Below, piece after piece: positions 6,460 to 8,698 of a stretch of 8,698 nucleotides of DNA (its first letter is position 1; each line of letters starts with the position of its first letter). The stretch covers positions 1-8,698 of the forward strand of contig JAEZSL010000075.1 in NCBI GenBank assembly GCA_023443925.1. The letters run 5' to 3'. A model generated the notes under the pieces. The model saw nothing but the letters and a program-made list of their open reading frames with translations. It made no database searches and was not told where the DNA came from. Source of the DNA: Bacillota bacterium. Lineage in GTDB: Bacteria > Bacillota_A > Clostridia > Lachnospirales > Lachnospiraceae. Position numbers and translations under genes: made by a program.

Positions 6460-6517
6460 GGATCGACATATTTTATAAGATAATTATGAACATACATGTT
6501 CGTGATCTTATTGATCC
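6460..6517 (-). promoter_or_regulatory. nested inverted repeat in the luxS 5' leader
   Basis: Three sets of perfect arms are nested: GGATC (6460-6464) with GATCC (6513-6517), ATAAGAT (6475-6481) with ATCTTAT (6505-6511), and GAACAT (6488-6493) with ATGTTC (6496-6501). Unpaired stretches separate them. It lies 34-91 nt upstream of the luxS ATG, inside the probable 5' UTR. It does not match the SAM-riboswitch or T-box patterns I know. It could be an RNA hairpin or a DNA operator. Confidence 0.5.
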
Positions 6518-6565
6518 AATCGGATACATGCATGCCAGCTAAACCTGAATTGTTACATTATCCGC

Positions 6566-6602
6566 ACTATACTTTTTATTATATCATATTAACAGCGGTC
6601 AA
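6566..6602 (-). promoter_or_regulatory. candidate luxS promoter region
   Basis: On the minus strand TTGACC (6597-6602) is followed by TATAAT (6578-6583) and TATAGT (6566-6571). The spacers are 13 and 25 nt, neither optimal, so which hexamers work together is uncertain. The position, about 140-175 nt before luxS, fits a divergent promoter. Confidence 0.35.
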
Positions 6603-6617
6603 AGAAGATTAATTTAA

Positions 6618-6732
6618 GAAATCTTCTGAATGAATTTAATGAAATCTTCTGAACAAAATTAATGAAATCTTACGAACAAAACTTATGAAATCATCTGAAC
6701 GTATTTAAAGAAATATCTGAATTAAATTCTAA
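6618..6732. repeat. five degenerate tandem repeats with an exact 23-nt period
   Basis: The core GAAATCTTCTGAA begins at 6618 and 6641 exactly, then appears as GAAATCTTACGAA at 6664, GAAATCATCTGAA at 6687 and GAAATATCTGAA at 6710. Each start is 23 nt after the last, and the AT-rich remainder of each unit (for example CAAAATTAAT) is also similar. The array lies between the luxS promoter region and the divergent HAD gene. An 8-bp inverted repeat, AGAAGATT (6603-6610) with AATCTTCT (6620-6627), overlaps its left end. Confidence 0.85.
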
Positions 6733-6853
6733 TCAATATACAAATTAATAATTAATCCAAATTGATATGTGGTATATTAAAGTTTTTGCTAGATGGTTTT
6801 ACTAGATTTTATGAAAAACTTTGTAGAAACTGGATTTTTTCTTTCGTTTCGTT

Positions 6854-6859
6854 TATAAT
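6854..6859 (+). promoter_or_regulatory. candidate -10 box of the HAD phosphatase gene
   Basis: TATAAT lies 38 nt before the ATG. The best hexamer at 17-nt spacing (TGGATT, 6831-6836) is a poor -35, so the promoter may be weak or activator-dependent. A 13-nt-spaced CTAGAT pair (6789, 6802) lies just upstream. Confidence 0.45.
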
Positions 6860-6883
6860 GCTAGAAGAATACCATACAGAATA

Positions 6884-6893
6884 AAGAGAGGTG
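6884..6893 (+). promoter_or_regulatory. ribosome site that decides the HAD start codon
   Basis: The purine-rich run AAGAGAGGTG overlaps the first possible start, the GTG at 6891, which therefore cannot use it. The ATG at 6897 (5 nt after GAGAGG) or the adjacent ATG at 6900 (8 nt) are the usable starts. Confidence 0.6.
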
Positions 6894-6896
6894 CCA

Positions 6897-7523
6897 ATGA
6901 TGTTTGACAGCATAATTTTCGATTTAGACGGGACTCTGGGGGATGCTACCGATGGGGCTGCCGTAATCTGGAGTGAAGTGGCAGGAAAATATACGGAAGT
7001 AACCGACATTATCAGTGCAGACCGATTGAAAGCCTTATATGGCTTACCGCTGGAAGAGATAGCAGTAAAATTATTGCCAAGCGTTTCCCGTGATACCGCA
7101 GTAAAAATTATGCGGGAAAGTACGATAAAGCAATGTCCTTATCTGGAGAAGACAGGCGGAATACTATTTACGGGACTGGAAGATACCCTGATTAAGTTAA
7201 AAGAAAAATACAGGCTTTTTATCGTAAGCAATTGTGAAGAAGGCTATATCCAGTGTTTCTTAAAAGCTCATAAACTAGATCAATATTTTGAGGATTTTGA
7301 ATACCCCGGGAGATCCGGCGTATTAAAAGCAGATAATATCCGTCTGATTATGAATCGCAATCAGCTGTTAAATCCGGTTTATGTAGGAGATACCATTGGA
7401 GATGCGATGTCATCCAAAAAAGCAGGAATCCCTTTTATCTATGCCAGGTACGGTTTTGGTTTGGCAGAAGATTATGATTATGTCATTGATTCCTTTCCGG
7501 AACTGTTGAATATATGTAAGTGA
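6897..7523 (+). CDS. HAD-superfamily phosphatase, phosphoglycolate-phosphatase-like
   Basis: This is a predicted cytoplasmic Mg-dependent phosphatase acting on a small phosphorylated metabolite. Counting from the ATG at 6897 the protein has 208 residues and all four HAD motifs. Motif I is FDLDGT, with nucleophile Asp9 and acid/base Asp11. Motif II is FIVSNC with Ser111. Motif III is Lys144 in GVLKADN. Motif IV is VGDTIGDA with Asp165 and Asp169. Residues about 16-85 form a helical cap (subclass I), as in PGP/beta-phosphoglucomutase-like enzymes. The next strand, KAGIPFIYARYGFG, is typical of Gph-like members. The frame is also open from the GTG at 6891, but that codon overlaps the ribosome site. 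It appears to be a single gene, divergent from luxS, with no clear terminator before the T-box promoter. Phosphoglycolate, pyrophosphate or a sugar phosphate are possible substrates; sequence alone cannot choose. Confidence 0.92.
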   Translation: MMFDSIIFDLDGTLGDATDGAAVIWSEVAGKYTEVTDIISADRLKALYGLPLEEIAVKLLPSVSRDTAVKIMRESTIKQCPYLEKTGGILFTGLEDTLIKLKEKYRLFIVSNCEEGYIQCFLKAHKLDQYFEDFEYPGRSGVLKADNIRLIMNRNQLLNPVYVGDTIGDAMSSKKAGIPFIYARYGFGLAEDYDYVIDSFPELLNICK

Positions 7524-7661
7524 GGTGCAGTTAAGATTTAGAGATTCTTTATGAAATTTTAAATAGGCCGTCACAGGTTTTTAACATATGGTGGCTACTC
7601 AATATGATCTAATCTATGAAGTGTATCAGGTGAATGCAACACGTCCAATTCATAAAAAGGG
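7524..7661. other. intergenic gap between the HAD gene and the T-box promoter
   Basis: I see no gene, strong hairpin or T-run here. The only palindrome of note is CATAT/ATATG around 7588-7609. HAD transcripts may therefore read into the T-box region. Confidence 0.5.
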
Positions 7662-7690
7662 TTGACTTTTATAAGCAGGATGGATATACT
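7662..7690 (+). promoter_or_regulatory. sigma-A-type promoter of the T-box/trpS transcript
   Basis: TTGACT (7662-7667) and TATACT (7685-7690) are separated by exactly 17 nt, each one mismatch from consensus. Transcription should start near 7697, directly before the T-box Stem I. Confidence 0.85.
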
Positions 7691-7696
7691 TTAAGT

Positions 7697-8007
7697 AATT
7701 CAAAATATAAATTCCGATGATTAAGAATAGTAGGTATAATACTGATTAACAGAGAACTGCAGAAGGTGGAACTGCGGTAATTAAGATTATATTGAATGGG
7801 CTTATAGGATCAGGAGGAACAGTGTATACTTAGTAATGCCTGACGGGAATGCAACCCGTTATCCAATGAGAGTATTTATTTTCGGTGTTAGAACTCCGAT
7901 TTATGAATACAGCCAAAGAGGGCGTTACGCGCCAAACCGGGTGGTACCGCAGAAGTAGTTTCGACTTTTGTCCCAGTATATATACTGTGACAGAAGTCTT
8001 TTTTATT
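7697..8007 (+). promoter_or_regulatory. T-box riboswitch leader, tryptophan type
   Basis: This leader binds uncharged tRNA and lets transcription continue when charged tRNA-Trp is scarce. Stem I is visible: its base pairs TCC, GAT and TAAG (about 7713-7725) with CTTA, ATC and GGA (about 7801-7815). AGTA is at 7729-7732, and a CAGAGAA segment leads to an apical hairpin CTGCAG-AAGGTGGAA-CTGCGG (7757-7777). The specifier UGG (7797-7799) follows GAA and precedes a purine. A 5-bp hairpin ACGGG/CCCGT (7843-7859) fits the Stem II region, and GTATT...AATAC (7872-7910) fits Stem III. The T-box core CGGGTGGTACCGCA is at 7938-7951. Its UGGU bulge would pair with the tRNA acceptor end. The downstream gene, trpS, agrees with the UGG specifier. 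An AUG reading of the same loop is less likely. Confidence 0.95.
7963..8007 (+). terminator. regulated terminator of the T-box leader
   Basis: GACTTTTGTC (7963-7972) pairs with GACAGAAGTC (7989-7998) with one G-U, and CAGTATA/TATACTG extends the stem inside. Six T residues follow (7999-8004). An alternative pairing of GCAGAAGT (7949-7956) with ACTTTTGT (7964-7971) would tie up the terminator's 5' arm. Confidence 0.92.
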
Positions 8008-8044
8008 GCAGAAGAATATTTTTCGAACTTACCTATGTAATTAA

Positions 8045-8194
8045 CAGCCTTCCTGGCAGGTTGCGCATGAAGCATTTAAAAAAGACTGCCAATTCGCGGA
8101 CAGTGCATTTGCACTAGATCTGGCGGAGCAGACGCTTTCATACATTAGAGGTTATTCCAAAATCTCTATGCAAACGACTTGCTTACTTATGTAA
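8045..8194 (+). pseudogene. possible decayed coding frame between T-box and trpS
   Basis: A 49-codon open stretch lies between two in-frame stops (8042-8044 and 8192-8194). It reads protein-like, for example HEAFKKDCQFADSAFALDL from 8066, continuing AEQTLSYIRGYSKI. There is no usable start codon before Met at 8168 and no ribosome site, so it cannot be translated as it stands. Upstream, the adjacent frame reads LTAFLAGCA, as if a frameshift separated the two. The segment is visibly richer in G+C than the DNA to its right and begins 38 nt after the T-box terminator, where a regulated gene would be expected. I do not recognise the family. It could also be chance, or part of a structured leader (TGGCAG 8054-8059 pairs with CTGCCA 8086-8091; AGTGC/GCACT forms a hairpin at 8102-8115). 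Confidence 0.25.
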
Positions 8195-8315
8195 CAGGAA
8201 ATTAAGTCTTGTAATAAAAAAGTTTGGATGTAAATTGTAACATGGAATATGAAACAATATCAAAAAAGATAATAAAAAAATAATATCGAAGAGGATAATA
8301 AAGAAAAAGATGCAT

Positions 8316-8394
8316 AGTGTCCATAATTAAAGATCTACTTAGTAAGGATGTCTGAGAGACTGGTCTCCACTAAATAAAGTGTCCACGATTATGG
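8316..8394. repeat. nested inverted repeat with flanking direct AGTGTCCA repeats
   Basis: CCATAAT (8321-8327) pairs with ATTATGG (8388-8394), TTAGT (8339-8343) with ACTAA (8369-8373), and GAGAC (8356-8360) with GTCTC (8363-8367). The arms are asymmetrically spaced. The word AGTGTCCA occurs at 8316-8323 and again at 8378-8385. Confidence 0.6.
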
Positions 8395-8422
8395 GTACAT
8401 TATACTATAAAGATTATAACAT

Positions 8423-8520
8423 GAAAAAAGATAGTTAGAAAAAATAATAATTAAAAAATGATAATTAGAAAAAAAATGATAACTAGAAAAATGATAACAA
8501 CGAAAAAATGATAATAATAA
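8423..8520. repeat. degenerate A-rich tandem repeats of about 16 nt
   Basis: About six units of the form GAAAAAATGATAATTA can be read, beginning near 8423, 8438, 8454, 8468, 8486 and 8502. Unit lengths vary between about 14 and 18 nt, mostly through the length of the A-run, as expected of slippage. Confidence 0.7.
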
Positions 8521-8536
8521 AAAGCTATTTATAAAA

Positions 8537-8578
8537 GAAAATCAATTAATGAATATCAATTAAAGAAAATCAATTAAA
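8537..8578. repeat. three 14-nt tandem repeats abutting the trpS ribosome site
   Basis: GAAAATCAATTAAT (8537-8550), GAATATCAATTAAA (8551-8564) and GAAAATCAATTAAA (8565-8578) are consecutive 14-nt units with only one or two differences between them. The last unit runs straight into AAGGAGAT, the trpS ribosome site. Confidence 0.85.
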
Positions 8579-8590
8579 GGAGATTTTATT

Positions 8591-8698
8591 ATGTTAGATG
8601 GAAAAAAGACATTATTCAGCGGTATGCAGGCTACGGGCAACCTGACTTTGGGAAATTATCTGGGGGCTTTAAGCAACTGGATTACTTTAAATGAAGAA
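8591..8698 (+). CDS. trpS: tryptophanyl-tRNA synthetase, N-terminal part, cut by the window
   Basis: Only the first 36 codons are present. They read MLDGKKTLFSGMQATGNLTL followed by GNYLGALSNW, which is the start of a bacterial TrpRS. FSGMQATG is the ATP-binding entry loop (usually FSGIQPTG), and TLGN is the class I signature (HIGH equivalent), followed by the family-typical YLGAL. The enzyme charges tRNA-Trp with tryptophan in the cytoplasm. AAGGAG (8577-8582) lies 8 nt before the ATG. The upstream T-box carries a UGG specifier, so expression should rise when charged tRNA-Trp is low. The leader from the T-box terminator to the start codon is about 580 nt, far longer than usual. Confidence 0.96.
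   Translation, partial: MLDGKKTLFSGMQATGNLTLGNYLGALSNWITLNEE

Larger units (their letters stand above)
8195..8590. other. long non-coding AT-rich leader segment before trpS
   Basis: No gene is visible. The stretch is almost pure A/T with short repeated words. It holds a nested inverted repeat (8321-8394) and two tandem-repeat tracts (8423-8520 and 8537-8578). TATACT at 8401-8406 could be a secondary -10, but no -35 lies at proper spacing. Confidence 0.5.

Noticed and set aside
6427..6600. SAM (S-box) riboswitch upstream of luxS
   Set aside because: The conserved S-box words (for example GAGGGACTGGCC-like and GATGAAACC-like) are absent on the minus strand. Only palindromic arms are present.
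6618..6732. CRISPR array
   Set aside because: The units are contiguous 23-nt degenerate tandem repeats with no distinct spacers, and no cas gene is nearby.
7830..8075. Leftward 81-codon open frame across the T-box
   Set aside because: It is antisense to the well-supported T-box core and terminator, with no ribosome site. It is a shadow of structured RNA.

Overview
The window looks like a stretch of a low-G+C Gram-positive chromosome, most likely a Clostridia/Lachnospiraceae-type anaerobe. This is inferred from the AT-rich DNA, strong AGGAGG-type ribosome sites, perfect sigma-A-like promoters, intrinsic hairpin-plus-T-run terminators, a T-box leader ahead of trpS, and a lipoprotein-dependent sugar importer. 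No phage, insertion sequence, CRISPR, tRNA or rRNA sequence is visible. The first and last genes are cut by the window edges.

Positions 1-4767 form a sugar-uptake module. It opens with the 3' part of a GntR/LacI-type sugar-responsive repressor, closed by a strong terminator. After a roughly 440-bp intergenic region comes a perfect sigma-A promoter framed by a 9-bp inverted repeat. That promoter precedes two CUT1-type permeases and a substrate-binding lipoprotein, which end at a two-part hairpin terminator. A 10-bp hairpin sits between the second permease and the binding protein. No ATPase or glycoside hydrolase is present, so the importer probably borrows an ATPase encoded elsewhere.

Positions 4831-6426 are transcribed leftwards. 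Two small unrecognised proteins (168 and 91 aa) form a probable operon and share a C-terminal sequence motif. Upstream of them is a stand-alone luxS (AI-2 synthase / S-ribosylhomocysteine lyase) with a nested inverted repeat in its 5' leader.

Positions 6427-6896 are the divergent control region between luxS and a HAD-family phosphatase. It holds five copies of a degenerate repeat spaced exactly 23 nt apart.

Positions 7524-8698 carry a perfect promoter, a complete tryptophan-type T-box leader (UGG specifier, T-box core, terminator) and the first 36 codons of trpS. About 580 nt separate the T-box terminator from the trpS start, which is unusual. That gap holds what looks like a decayed coding frame, a nested inverted repeat, and two sets of short AT-rich tandem repeats that run up to the trpS ribosome site.

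The clearest leads are the paired small proteins with the shared motif, the T-box separated from trpS, the 23-nt repeat array and the palindrome-framed transporter promoter. No single spectacular new system is evident.
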